Positions 7,715 to 15,311 of a stretch of DNA of 19,593 bases are shown here, piece by piece (position 1 is the first letter of the stretch; every line of letters begins with the position of its first letter). The position numbers and the translations under genes are program-made. The stretch spans positions 1 through 19,593 of the forward strand of contig JAZRPV010000011.1 of NCBI GenBank assembly GCA_045649455.1, read 5' to 3'. The notes under the pieces are model-generated. The model ran no database searches, was not told the DNA's origin, and was given only the letters and a program-made list of their open reading frames with translations. Origin of the DNA: JAEDES01 sp045649455 (lineage in GTDB: Bacteria; Bacillota_I; Bacilli_A; RF39; UBA660).

Positions 7715-9442
7715 TTACTCAGACATTTCCTTTTCATATAAGTTTTTATACTCTTCACACGAATTTAATAAATCTTTATGAGTTCCTTCAGCAATAATCT
7801 TTCCATCTTCTAAGAATAAAATTCTATCACTATTAATTACTGTACTTAGACGATGAGCAATAATTAGAATTGTATAATTTTTTTGAAGATTTTCAATTGC
7901 TTGTTGAATCTTTTCTTGTGTTTCATTATCAAGTGCAGATGTTGCTTCATCAAATAAAATTATTTCTGTTTTTTGAACAAGTGCTCTTGCAATAGCAAGT
8001 CTTTGCCTTTGTCCTCCTGAAAGATTTACTCCACCTTCTCCTACGATTGTGTCATAACCATCAGTTAAATTATTTATAAATTCATCTAAACAGGCTAGCT
8101 TACAAGCTTCTTTAATTTCTTCATCTGTTACATCTTGTTTTACTAAACGAAGGTTATCTTTAACACTCATATTAAATATATATGGAGACTGACTAATAAT
8201 TGTTATGTTTCCTCTAATAGTATCTTTTGTTAATTTCTTTATATTAGTTCCATCTATTGTAATTTCCCCATCTTTAATATCATACATTTTACATAGTAAA
8301 TTAAAGATTGTTGTTTTTCCTGAACCACTTTTACCTACAAAAGCAACAGTTTCATTAGCATTAACTTTAAAACTAATATTATCTAATACTTTATCTTTTC
8401 CATTATATGAGAAAGATACATCTTTAAATTCAAAATTTCCTTTTACTTTTGGAAGTACTTCATTACCAAATTCTTCTTTTTTAAATTCATCAGAATGAAT
8501 AATCTTAAATACACGAGTTGCTGATAAATTAAAGTCTTTTAAATTTTCTAGTAACATACTTACATAATTAATAATAGGAGTTACTCGAGACATATAATTA
8601 TGAACTACTAAAGCTGTTGCAATTTCTAAATTACCTACATAAATTAAATATACTAATAAGAAAATCATTCCTGTATCAAATATATCCATCATAAATCCTC
8701 TTACTAAAGCATAATTACGATCTGTTTTTCCCATTTTATATCTATCATTATTTAGTTCAGTTATTTTTCCAGTTAATTCAGTAGTAAAACTATTTTCAGC
8801 ATTTAACATCTTTATGTCTCTTGCACCTCTTACTAATTCACCAATGAATCCTGCTACTTTTTCATTTTTCTTACGGAATGCTTTATCATTTTCATTTCTT
8901 GTTTTTACACGTTTATTTTCAACTATGTATAATAAAATAACCATGATTAATAAATAAAAGAAAGCTGGTTTATTAATTATAAATACGGCTCCAAAAATAC
9001 CTATATCAGAAATGATATTTGTTAAATGAATAAACAATACAGTAAATACATCTGCAATTCTTGTTGTATCAGCAGTTAATCTTTGAATAAATACTCCTGA
9101 TGATGATGCATCTAAACATTTATTTTCTATTTTTAATATTTCTTGTCCAAGATGAATTTGAATTCTTTTAAATCCTTCACGATGAATTCTTTGAGCAGAC
9201 ATACGTCCTATGTAATTAAAAATATTTCTAGATAATTCAATTAATAAAATTACTACTGAAATATTTAATACTTGATATAATTTATTATTTGTTAAATTTA
9301 CAATTATGTTTGCACTTAAAATTGGTAGTATTACACTTATAATTACTGTGAAGATACTAGATATTAAAAGTCCTATCATTCTAAGTTTTTGATCTTTAAT
9401 ATATTTATATGCAAATTTTACATTAAATAAAGTTTCTTTCAT
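7715..9442 (-). CDS. ABC exporter half-transporter (membrane domain fused to ATPase)
   Basis: 575 aa from ATG 9442 (MKETLFNVKFAYKYI). An ATG six codons upstream lacks a ribosome site, whereas this one has AGGCGAT at the usual spacing. The N-terminal 310 residues hold about six membrane helices of the type I exporter fold. The ATPase domain carries Walker A GKSGSGKT (370-377), Q-loop SQSP (about 418), signature LSGGQ (474-478), Walker B ILFDEATSALD and the H-loop IAHRLST. It should act as a homodimer, or with a partner, to export lipids, drugs or peptides; substrate cannot be told, and no C39 peptidase domain is present. It stands alone, with no partner gene beside it. A possible extended -10 (TGG then TATATT, 9472-9480) precedes it, and no convincing terminator follows before the valS leader. 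Confidence 0.93.
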   Translation of the reverse strand: MKETLFNVKFAYKYIKDQKLRMIGLLISSIFTVIISVILPILSANIIVNLTNNKLYQVLNISVVILLIELSRNIFNYIGRMSAQRIHREGFKRIQIHLGQEILKIENKCLDASSSGVFIQRLTADTTRIADVFTVLFIHLTNIISDIGIFGAVFIINKPAFFYLLIMVILLYIVENKRVKTRNENDKAFRKKNEKVAGFIGELVRGARDIKMLNAENSFTTELTGKITELNNDRYKMGKTDRNYALVRGFMMDIFDTGMIFLLVYLIYVGNLEIATALVVHNYMSRVTPIINYVSMLLENLKDFNLSATRVFKIIHSDEFKKEEFGNEVLPKVKGNFEFKDVSFSYNGKDKVLDNISFKVNANETVAFVGKSGSGKTTIFNLLCKMYDIKDGEITIDGTNIKKLTKDTIRGNITIISQSPYIFNMSVKDNLRLVKQDVTDEEIKEACKLACLDEFINNLTDGYDTIVGEGGVNLSGGQRQRLAIARALVQKTEIILFDEATSALDNETQEKIQQAIENLQKNYTILIIAHRLSTVINSDRILFLEDGKIIAEGTHKDLLNSCEEYKNLYEKEMSE

Positions 9443-9524
9443 AACATCGCCTACTTCCATTACTTTCGTTTAATATACCATAATTTTTCTAAATATAAAA
9501 GTGTATATCTTTCTTTATATTGTG

Positions 9525-9533
9525 TGTTATACT
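9525..9533 (+). promoter_or_regulatory. Extended -10 promoter of the dCMP deaminase gene
   Basis: TGT followed by TATACT (9528-9533), about 20 bases before the gene start. No good -35 is visible, which fits an extended -10 promoter. Confidence 0.45.
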
Positions 9534-9554
9534 TTAGTAAATGGAGGGTTAAAT

Positions 9555-10103
9555 ATGTTAGATAAAAAAATTCTTGGGAATAAAAGAAAAGATTATTTAA
9601 GTTGGGATGAGTTTTTTATAGGAGTTGCTAAACTAGCAGCTGGTAGAAGTAAAGATCCATCTACACAAGTTGGAGCATGTATTGTAAGTGAAGAAAATAG
9701 AATTTTATCAATTGGATATAATGGTACTCCTAATAATTTTGATGATGATAAGTTTCCTTGGAATCGTGAAGGAAAATGTCAAAATGATACTAAGTATCCA
9801 TATGTATGTCATGCTGAACTTAATGCTATTTTAAATTATCCTGGTACAAGAAAAGATTTACGTGGTTCTAAAATATATGTTGATTTATTTCCATGTAATG
9901 AATGTAGCAAAGCTATAATTCAAGCTGGTATTTCAGAAGTTGTTTATTTATCAGATAAGTATAATGGGACAGAAGGAAATGTTGCTTCTAAATTATTATT
10001 AGATAGTTGTGGAGTTAAATATAGACAAGTCAGTGAAGAAGCTCAAAAAGTATTAAAAGTTTCACTAAAACCAGATGATCCTATTGAGTATTTAGAAAAG
10101 TAA
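9555..10103 (+). CDS. comEB: Deoxycytidylate (dCMP) deaminase
   Basis: 182 aa from ATG 9555 (MLDKKILGNK), which has GGAGGG seven bases upstream; an 18-codon longer reading has no ribosome site. The zinc deaminase core is intact: CHAE with His86 and catalytic Glu88, and PCNEC with Cys114 and Cys117. GYNGTPNNF (54-62) and the substrate loop DKFPWNREGKC match dCMP deaminases. It converts dCMP to dUMP in the cytoplasm, feeding thymidylate synthesis. The symbol follows the Bacillus homologue ComEB and implies nothing about competence, as no other com gene is near. It is a single-gene unit with its own promoter and a terminator overlapping its stop. Confidence 0.93.
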   Translation: MLDKKILGNKRKDYLSWDEFFIGVAKLAAGRSKDPSTQVGACIVSEENRILSIGYNGTPNNFDDDKFPWNREGKCQNDTKYPYVCHAELNAILNYPGTRKDLRGSKIYVDLFPCNECSKAIIQAGISEVVYLSDKYNGTEGNVASKLLLDSCGVKYRQVSEEAQKVLKVSLKPDDPIEYLEK

Positions 10104-10123
10104 TTTTGAAATTACTTTTTTTT
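10096..10123 (+). terminator. Intrinsic terminator after the dCMP deaminase gene
   Basis: AAAAGTAATT (10096-10105) pairs with AATTACTTTT (10110-10119), followed by more T. The stop codon TAA (10101-10103) lies within the stem. Confidence 0.8.
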
Positions 10124-10124
10124 A

Positions 10125-10133
10125 TGTTAAAAT
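10125..10133 (+). promoter_or_regulatory. Extended -10 promoter of the GDPD gene
   Basis: TGT followed by TAAAAT (10128-10133), directly after the preceding terminator and about 23 bases before the gene start. Confidence 0.4.
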
Positions 10134-10155
10134 ATACACTCATAGGAGTTAGCAG

Positions 10156-11067
10156 ATGAAATTAATTAAGTCAGTTAAAAATATAATTGTGTATGGAAGT
10201 ACAATAGCACTTATTGGTAGTGGTATTGGTTTTCATAGTGAAATGAATCAACCTGTAGATGAAAATGCTATAATGACTGATTATTTAATTGGGGCCCATC
10301 GAGGAGATTCGTCTTTAGCAATTGAAAATACAAAAGAAGCAATTGTTCTAGCTAGTGAAAATGATGAAGTTGATTATATTGAAGTTGATGTAAGAATGAG
10401 TCTTGATGGAAAACTTTATTTGTCTCATGATGATAACGTTTTAACTGCTAATGGAAAACAAAATATTTCAAAGATGATGAGTGCAGATATTGATGCAAGT
10501 GAATTTACACATATTAAAGATGAAAAAATTAATTACTTTGATTTACTTTTAGATAAAGATGGACGAGAAATGCTAAGTAGACTTAGAGAACTAAATGGTG
10601 ATAGTTACTCTATTATAAGTTTAAGTGATGCAATGAAGTTATTTGGGGATAAAAAAATTTTATTAGACTTAAAGTTTAGTGATAATGTTGTTAAATATAC
10701 TGAAGCAGTTAAAAAGTTTTTTAAGGATCGTGATATTTCCAATATTGTTTTTCAAAGTGATGATCCTATTTCCCTACTTTATTTTAAAAGTCAATTGCCT
10801 AATGCTTTTTGTTCTATCTTAGTTAGAGATAAAGAAAGTTTAAAATATATTGAATATTTTGATGGAATTGGAATTAGAAAAGATGTTGTTGATAAAGAAT
10901 TTGTTATTGAAGCAATTAATCAAAATAAATTAGTATTGGTTTGGACAATAAAATCAAAACAAGATTTAGAAAAAGTTACAGAAGAACTTGGTGATAGTGT
11001 TGATGATGTTGTATATATAACTGACTATCCAGATATAATTAGTAAAGAATTAAAAAAGAATAGATAA
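10156..11067 (+). CDS. Glycerophosphodiester phosphodiesterase family protein, membrane-anchored
   Basis: 303 aa. The ATG has AGGAG upstream. An N-terminal hydrophobic helix (about 9-25) probably anchors or exports the protein; no lipobox Cys is seen. The GDPD barrel starts with GAHRGDSSLAIENT, giving His48, Arg49 and the E57-N58-T59 motif, then the metal ligands Glu76 and Asp78 (YIEVDVRMSLDG) and His91 (LYLSHDD). The later segment ILLDLK replaces the more usual EIK, and a region at about 95-150 is longer than in short GDPDs. The family hydrolyses glycerophosphodiesters to glycerol-3-phosphate and an alcohol; an extracytoplasmic form could act on lipid head groups or teichoic acid. It stands alone and converges on the cyclophilin gene with a shared terminator. 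Confidence 0.9.
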   Translation: MKLIKSVKNIIVYGSTIALIGSGIGFHSEMNQPVDENAIMTDYLIGAHRGDSSLAIENTKEAIVLASENDEVDYIEVDVRMSLDGKLYLSHDDNVLTANGKQNISKMMSADIDASEFTHIKDEKINYFDLLLDKDGREMLSRLRELNGDSYSIISLSDAMKLFGDKKILLDLKFSDNVVKYTEAVKKFFKDRDISNIVFQSDDPISLLYFKSQLPNAFCSILVRDKESLKYIEYFDGIGIRKDVVDKEFVIEAINQNKLVLVWTIKSKQDLEKVTEELGDSVDDVVYITDYPDIISKELKKNR

Positions 11068-11081
11068 AAATCTATTCTTTT
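11054..11081. terminator. Bidirectional terminator between the GDPD and cyclophilin genes
   Basis: AAAAGAATAGAT (11054-11065) pairs with ATCTATTCTTTT (11070-11081) around an AAAA loop. A/T runs flank both sides, so it can serve both convergent genes. The GDPD stop codon begins at the last stem base. Confidence 0.8.
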
Positions 11082-11084
11082 ATT

Positions 11085-11780
11085 TTATTCACTTACTTTT
11101 TTTACTGTTGGATAAGTTTTTCCTTTTAAATCTACTAAAGCTTTCTTTAGTACTAAGTTTTTAGCTAATTTACCAGATTGAGCATCAGATACTCTTTCCA
11201 TTTTTTCAATTAGTTTTACTGTATCTAATCCATCAATTACTTTTCCAAATGCAGCGTAACTTCCATCTAAGTGAGGAGCTTCACCTAACATAATGAAGAA
11301 TTGACTTCCTGCTGAATCAGGATGACCACTTCTTGCCATTGAAAGAACTCCATCAGTATGTTTTAGATTATTAGCAAACCCATTTGATGAAAATTCACCT
11401 TCAATATGATATCCTGGACCACCTGTTCCAGTTCCTGTTGGATCTCCACCTTGTAATACAAATCCTGGAATTAATCTATGAAATGAATTGTTATCATAGA
11501 ATCCTTCCTTAATTAATGAAATAAAATTGTTTACTGTGTTTGGTGCGATTGATGGATATAATTCAGCAACTACTGAACCGTATCCTTCAATATATAATGC
11601 AACAACTGGATTTTCTGTTTGATAATCAAGTGTTGCTTCATTTCCTTCAATTTCAAAATTAATATTTAACATATTTTCCTCTACTTTCTTTTCTTTTTTT
11701 GTTACTGATAATGCAACTACTGCTACTAGTACAAATAATATAATTATTCCAACTGTTAAAACCATATTCTTATTTTCCAT
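11085..11780 (-). CDS. Membrane-anchored cyclophilin-type peptidyl-prolyl isomerase
   Basis: 231 aa. A membrane helix at about residues 7-27 (VLTVGIIILFVLVAVVALSV) has no lipobox and likely anchors the protein outside the cell. The cyclophilin domain spans about 58-220, with catalytic FHRLIPGFVLQGGD (Phe100-His101-Arg102), GPGYHIEGEF, LSMARSG, and GSQFFIML (about 159-165). It should catalyse proline cis-trans isomerisation of exported or surface proteins. The start lies inside the end of the FAD dehydrogenase gene (11-bp overlap) with AAGGAAGG upstream, so the two are co-transcribed and probably translationally coupled. Whether the two products interact is unknown. Confidence 0.93.
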   Translation of the reverse strand: MENKNMVLTVGIIILFVLVAVVALSVTKKEKKVEENMLNINFEIEGNEATLDYQTENPVVALYIEGYGSVVAELYPSIAPNTVNNFISLIKEGFYDNNSFHRLIPGFVLQGGDPTGTGTGGPGYHIEGEFSSNGFANNLKHTDGVLSMARSGHPDSAGSQFFIMLGEAPHLDGSYAAFGKVIDGLDTVKLIEKMERVSDAQSGKLAKNLVLKKALVDLKGKTYPTVKKVSE

Positions 11781-13179
11781 TTTTTCCTTCCTTTTCTAAT
11801 ATATCTCTTGCAGCAACTAAACCTGTTGCAGCTGCTGTTACAATATTTCCGGCTTTACCTGCTCCATCTCCAATGAAATAGATATTATCATTTTCTAACT
11901 TAAAGTTATTATCTGTTTCAATTTCATTTGAGAAGAATTTAATTTCTGGTCCATATAGTAATGTATCATCATTAGCAACTCCAGGAATAATTTTATCAAG
12001 TGTTTCAAGTCCTTCTAAAATATTAGAAATAATTCTGTGAGGTAGAACTAATGCTAAGTCTCCAGCAACACAATCTTTTAAAGTTGGTTCAATGAATCCT
12101 TTATCAATTCTATGCCATTCACTACGGCGTCCATTTTTTAAATCTTTTAGAGATTGAATAATTGGTTTTCCATCTCCTAGAACATTGGCAATTCTAGCAA
12201 TTGATTCTCCATATAAACGTGTATTAGTAACTGGTTCAGTTAAATGTACTTTTGAGATAAATGCAAAGTTGGTATTATTACTTTTAATTTCTTTTAAAGC
12301 GTGACCATTTACACAAATGAATCCATAATAATTTTCTTTTGCTACAAATCCACCTGGATTAGTACAGAATGTTCTTATTTCATCACCATAAGTTTTTGTT
12401 TTGATGAAGATAGTTGGATCATAAATAATATCAGTTATTTCTTGCATGATTTCTTTTCTAACTTCTACTCTTACTCCAATTTCAATACTTTGAGAAAGAT
12501 ATGGAATGTTATATTTATCTGCAAGTTCTTGAATCCATTTAGCTCCTGTTCTACCTGGGGCAACTACTACTTTTCTTCCTGTTAATGTAGTTTCCTTTTT
12601 ACCAGTTTTATATGTTACTTCATGTTCATCAGTATTAATTGTTTTAATATCAGTTACATCAGCATGGTCGATTAAATCTACACCTTTTGCAGTTAAATAG
12701 TCACATATTCCATCGATATATTCTGGTAAGTGGTCACTACCTAAATGTTTTTGTTTAATAACTAATAGTTTTGCTCCAGCAATTGCAACTTTCTTTTTAA
12801 TATCCATTGCTTCACCCATATTACTTGGATATATTTCAGCATCCATATTAAATTTATTAAAAATTTCTTCTGTTTCATCTATTAATTTATTTGCTACACT
12901 TTCAGGCATATATTTAGTTAAATCACTTTTACCAAGTCTTGGAATAAAGTTAAGTTTTCCATCAGAGAATGTTCCTGCTCCACCATATCCAGCTAGTATT
13001 GCACATGGATTACAGTTTTGACAAGGTACTCCATTTTTATTCATCGGACATACTCTTTTTTTAACTCTAAATCCTTTGTCGATCATAGCAATTTTTAATT
13101 TATCATTTTTTGTTATAAGTTCGTAAGCAGTGAATAAACCCGCTGGTCCTGCCCCTACTATAATTACATCATATTTCAT
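11770..13179 (-). CDS. FAD-dependent dehydrogenase (COG2509-like) with a cysteine cluster
   Basis: 469 aa from ATG 13179, chosen over an in-frame ATG seven codons upstream because TGGTGAT precedes it and the FAD motif then starts at once. MKYDVIIVGAGPAGLFTAYE is the N-terminal dinucleotide-binding fold. Near residues 44-59 four cysteines occur as C-x8-C-x2-C-x2-C (KKRVCPMNKNGVPCQNCNPC), followed by GYGGAGTFSDGKLNF, typical of this uncharacterised family. A second FAD-contact segment, IYFIGDGAGKAGNIVTAAATGL, is near the C-terminus. It is probably a cytoplasmic flavoprotein oxidoreductase; substrate unknown, and whether the Cys cluster binds metal or an Fe-S cluster is not shown. The cyclophilin gene overlaps its end. 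Confidence 0.9.
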   Translation of the reverse strand: MKYDVIIVGAGPAGLFTAYELITKNDKLKIAMIDKGFRVKKRVCPMNKNGVPCQNCNPCAILAGYGGAGTFSDGKLNFIPRLGKSDLTKYMPESVANKLIDETEEIFNKFNMDAEIYPSNMGEAMDIKKKVAIAGAKLLVIKQKHLGSDHLPEYIDGICDYLTAKGVDLIDHADVTDIKTINTDEHEVTYKTGKKETTLTGRKVVVAPGRTGAKWIQELADKYNIPYLSQSIEIGVRVEVRKEIMQEITDIIYDPTIFIKTKTYGDEIRTFCTNPGGFVAKENYYGFICVNGHALKEIKSNNTNFAFISKVHLTEPVTNTRLYGESIARIANVLGDGKPIIQSLKDLKNGRRSEWHRIDKGFIEPTLKDCVAGDLALVLPHRIISNILEGLETLDKIIPGVANDDTLLYGPEIKFFSNEIETDNNFKLENDNIYFIGDGAGKAGNIVTAAATGLVAARDILEKEGKNGK

Positions 13180-13195
13180 TTTTATCACCATTTTT

Positions 13196-13225
13196 ATCAT
13201 AACTGATTTACTTGTTATTTGTAAA
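13196..13225 (-). promoter_or_regulatory. Putative promoter of the FAD dehydrogenase/cyclophilin operon
   Basis: TTTACA (13220-13225) and TATGAT (13196-13201) on the minus strand with an 18-base spacer, just upstream of the TGGTGAT ribosome site. Confidence 0.45.
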
Positions 13226-13285
13226 TAAGTTTTTAAGTATCTAGTAAGTTTTTATATTTTTTGATAATATATAATTGGTGATGAT

Positions 13286-14200
13286 ATGACAAGAGAAGAA
13301 TTAAATCAACAAAAGCAAAATGAAATCATTCAAGAAGAAAAAAGAGAAAAAAGAAAAAAACTAATTATTTTAGGTTTTAAAATAATTATATTTATTGTAA
13401 CGGGATTCTTACTTTTCTATACTTATACAACTTATGTATCTAATACAATGATGATTGTTAAAGAAGATAGAATTAAAAGTAAAAACATTCCAAAACAATT
13501 TGATGGTGTAAAAATAATTCAATTTAGTGATTTGCATTATGGTACTACTTTCTTTGAAAAACATTTAAAGAAGATGGTTAAAGAAATAAATGAGCGTAAT
13601 CCTGATTTAGTTGTTTTTACTGGAGACTTAATTGATAAAGAATATAAAATAAATTCTGATGAAATTGAAATGATAAATAAATATTTAAGTAGAATCAAAA
13701 CGAAGTTAGGAAAATATGCTGTAAGTGGTGAAGAAGATAATGAAGATTTCACTACTATAATGAATCAAAGTGGTTTTACTATTTTAAATAATGATTATGA
13801 ACTTTTATATAATGATGGCAATGAAGAAATCTTATTAGTAGGACTTGATAGCAGTTTAAGTGGAAAACAAGATATTAAGAAAGCATATGAATATTTCTCA
13901 ACAGAAGGATATAATTCTAATATATATACAATAAGTTTAGTTCATGAGCCTGATTCAGTTAGTGAAATGATGCAATATAAAAATGATTTAATTTTAGCAG
14001 GTCACTCACATAATGGAAATATTCGTATTCCTTTTATTGGTGCGTTAAGTAAAGTTGAAGGTGCGAAAAAATATGACCAAGCATATTATAAAATAAAAGA
14101 TACACATTTATTTATTTCTAGTGGTATGGGAACTAATGGTCCAGGATTTAGATTATTTAATAGACCAAGTATTAATTTCATAAGATTAGGAAGTAAATAA
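13286..14200 (+). CDS. Membrane-anchored metallophosphoesterase (YkuE-like) with altered GNHD motif
   Basis: 304 aa. A highly charged cytoplasmic start (residues 1-25) precedes a membrane helix at about 26-46, then a calcineurin-like phosphoesterase domain. Visible motifs are SDLH (Asp82, His84), FTGDLID (Gly113, Asp114), His220 in LVHEPDS, and AGHSH (Gly239-His242). The third motif, normally GNHD, reads GEED (148-151) in KYAVSGEEDNED, so the usual Asn ligand and His acid are both Glu. Family members of this layout act on phosphoester or pyrophosphate bonds, often of membrane lipids. Start has TTGGTGATGAT upstream and TATAAT/GATAAT boxes just before it. Its 3' end overlaps the opposing carboxypeptidase gene by 15 bp. 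Confidence 0.88.
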   Translation: MTREELNQQKQNEIIQEEKREKRKKLIILGFKIIIFIVTGFLLFYTYTTYVSNTMMIVKEDRIKSKNIPKQFDGVKIIQFSDLHYGTTFFEKHLKKMVKEINERNPDLVVFTGDLIDKEYKINSDEIEMINKYLSRIKTKLGKYAVSGEEDNEDFTTIMNQSGFTILNNDYELLYNDGNEEILLVGLDSSLSGKQDIKKAYEYFSTEGYNSNIYTISLVHEPDSVSEMMQYKNDLILAGHSHNGNIRIPFIGALSKVEGAKKYDQAYYKIKDTHLFISSGMGTNGPGFRLFNRPSINFIRLGSK

Positions 14201-15235
14201 AGACTTGAGTTTAGAGAAGAATTTTTGAAAAAAAGATTCTTCTTTTTGTTTGAGTTCTCTTTTATATATCGGTACTTCTCCAATTAAATTCTTTTTGAGA
14301 TAGATTTTTATTTGCCCTACTTGTTCTTGTTGTGATACTAATTCTACTCTTGTGGTGATGTGTTCTAATTCTGATTCTTTTAATGGATAGATGAATGATT
14401 GTTTTAGATAGAGATGTTCTTTATAGAAATTTTTATCTATATAGAACGTATTTTTATCAATAATTGTATAGTTCTTATAGTTTGAGTATGCCTTATTATA
14501 TAAATATTCATGGGTATCATATTCATTTGGATCATTTAGTGTTACGACTGTTAAATTAAAATTATTTTTAGATGCCGTTGTTACTAGTGTTCTTCCAGAT
14601 GATGGGGTGTATCCATTCTTCCCTCCTGTTGCATATTTATAAGTAGTTAGTAGTTTGTTTCTGTTATACCAAATATATGATTTATTATCAGTTTTAGTTT
14701 GATATCTTTTTGTACTTGATATTTCTTTATAGATAGGATTTTTATATGCATATGCAGATAGTAATGCCATATCATGAGCGGTTGATTTATTTTGAGTTAT
14801 TTCATCTAGACCATGAGAGTTTTGAAAGATGGTATTTTTCATATTTAATTCTTTTGCTTTTTGATTCATTAATTTTACAAAGTTCTCTTCTGTTTTAGAT
14901 GTATTTACTGCTAGAGTTAAGGCAGCATCATTTCCACTTCTTAGTATTAATCCATACAATAAATCTTTTATGGATATTTGTTCTCCTACTTGTAGATAGA
15001 TACTGGTTCCATACATAGTTAATACTTCTTCCCCTACTGTTATTTTTTTATTTAAGTTAGGGGTATTTTCTATGACGATGATAGCAGTCATAATCTTTGT
15101 AATTGACGCAATTAATCTTTGTTCATCTTTGTTTTCTTCATATAAAATTCTTTTTGAATCTATATCCATAACAATGGATGATGCATTTACTGGAATTGTT
15201 ATTAATAAAAGAATAATTATAAGTAACTTTTTCAT
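14186..15235 (-). CDS. Serine-type D-Ala-D-Ala carboxypeptidase (S11, low-molecular-weight PBP)
   Basis: 349 aa. A signal peptide (KKLLIIILLLITIPVNA, cleavage after about residue 18) exports it. Penicillin-binding motifs are SITK (nucleophile Ser44, Lys47) and SGN (100-102). The third, normally KTG, reads KNG (206-208) in ATGGKNGYTPSSGRTL. The beta-rich C-terminal domain is followed by ESFFQKFFSKLKSLF (about 333-347), an amphipathic helix like the membrane anchor of PBP5/DacA. It should trim the terminal D-Ala of peptidoglycan stem peptides, controlling cross-linking. TAGGTGATTAA precedes the ATG and TATAAT (15250-15255, minus) lies four bases further up. It diverges from proS and converges with the phosphoesterase gene. 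Confidence 0.93.
   Translation of the reverse strand: MKKLLIIILLLITIPVNASSIVMDIDSKRILYEENKDEQRLIASITKIMTAIIVIENTPNLNKKITVGEEVLTMYGTSIYLQVGEQISIKDLLYGLILRSGNDAALTLAVNTSKTEENFVKLMNQKAKELNMKNTIFQNSHGLDEITQNKSTAHDMALLSAYAYKNPIYKEISSTKRYQTKTDNKSYIWYNRNKLLTTYKYATGGKNGYTPSSGRTLVTTASKNNFNLTVVTLNDPNEYDTHEYLYNKAYSNYKNYTIIDKNTFYIDKNFYKEHLYLKQSFIYPLKESELEHITTRVELVSQQEQVGQIKIYLKKNLIGEVPIYKRELKQKEESFFQKFFSKLKSLFTS
14216..14247 (+). terminator. Terminator of the phosphoesterase gene, inside the opposing CDS
   Basis: GAAGAAT (14216-14222) pairs with ATTCTTC (14236-14242), followed by five T on the plus strand. It lies in the last codons of the carboxypeptidase gene, where it encodes part of the amphipathic C-terminal helix. 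Confidence 0.55.
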
Positions 15236-15249
15236 TTAATCACCTAATA

Positions 15250-15285
15250 ATTATATGTTATTTTTTTGTTGTTTTATGATAAAAT
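15250..15285. promoter_or_regulatory. Divergent promoters between the carboxypeptidase and proS genes
   Basis: Within the 76-base gap, TATAAT (15250-15255) points left towards the carboxypeptidase gene. TGA plus TAAAAT (15277-15285) is an extended -10 pointing right towards proS. Neither has a strong -35. No T-box or other leader structure fits before proS. Confidence 0.45.
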
Positions 15286-15311
15286 AATTTTATTGGAAGG
15301 AGTTTTATATT

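Noticed and set aside
8205..8498. Open frame opposite the ABC ATPase domain
   Set aside because: It covers the complement of conserved ATPase motifs and has no independent signal.
9501..9554. Longer N-terminus for the dCMP deaminase
   Set aside because: The 18 extra codons overlap the promoter -10 and lack a ribosome site, whereas ATG 9555 has GGAGGG.
12301..12585. Open frame opposite the FAD dehydrogenase
   Set aside because: Antisense shadow rich in Phe, Ser and Ile with no start signal.
13537..14283. Two minus-strand open frames (13537-13752 and 14086-14283) over the phosphoesterase gene
   Set aside because: Both lie across conserved phosphoesterase motifs or the carboxypeptidase end and have no ribosome sites.
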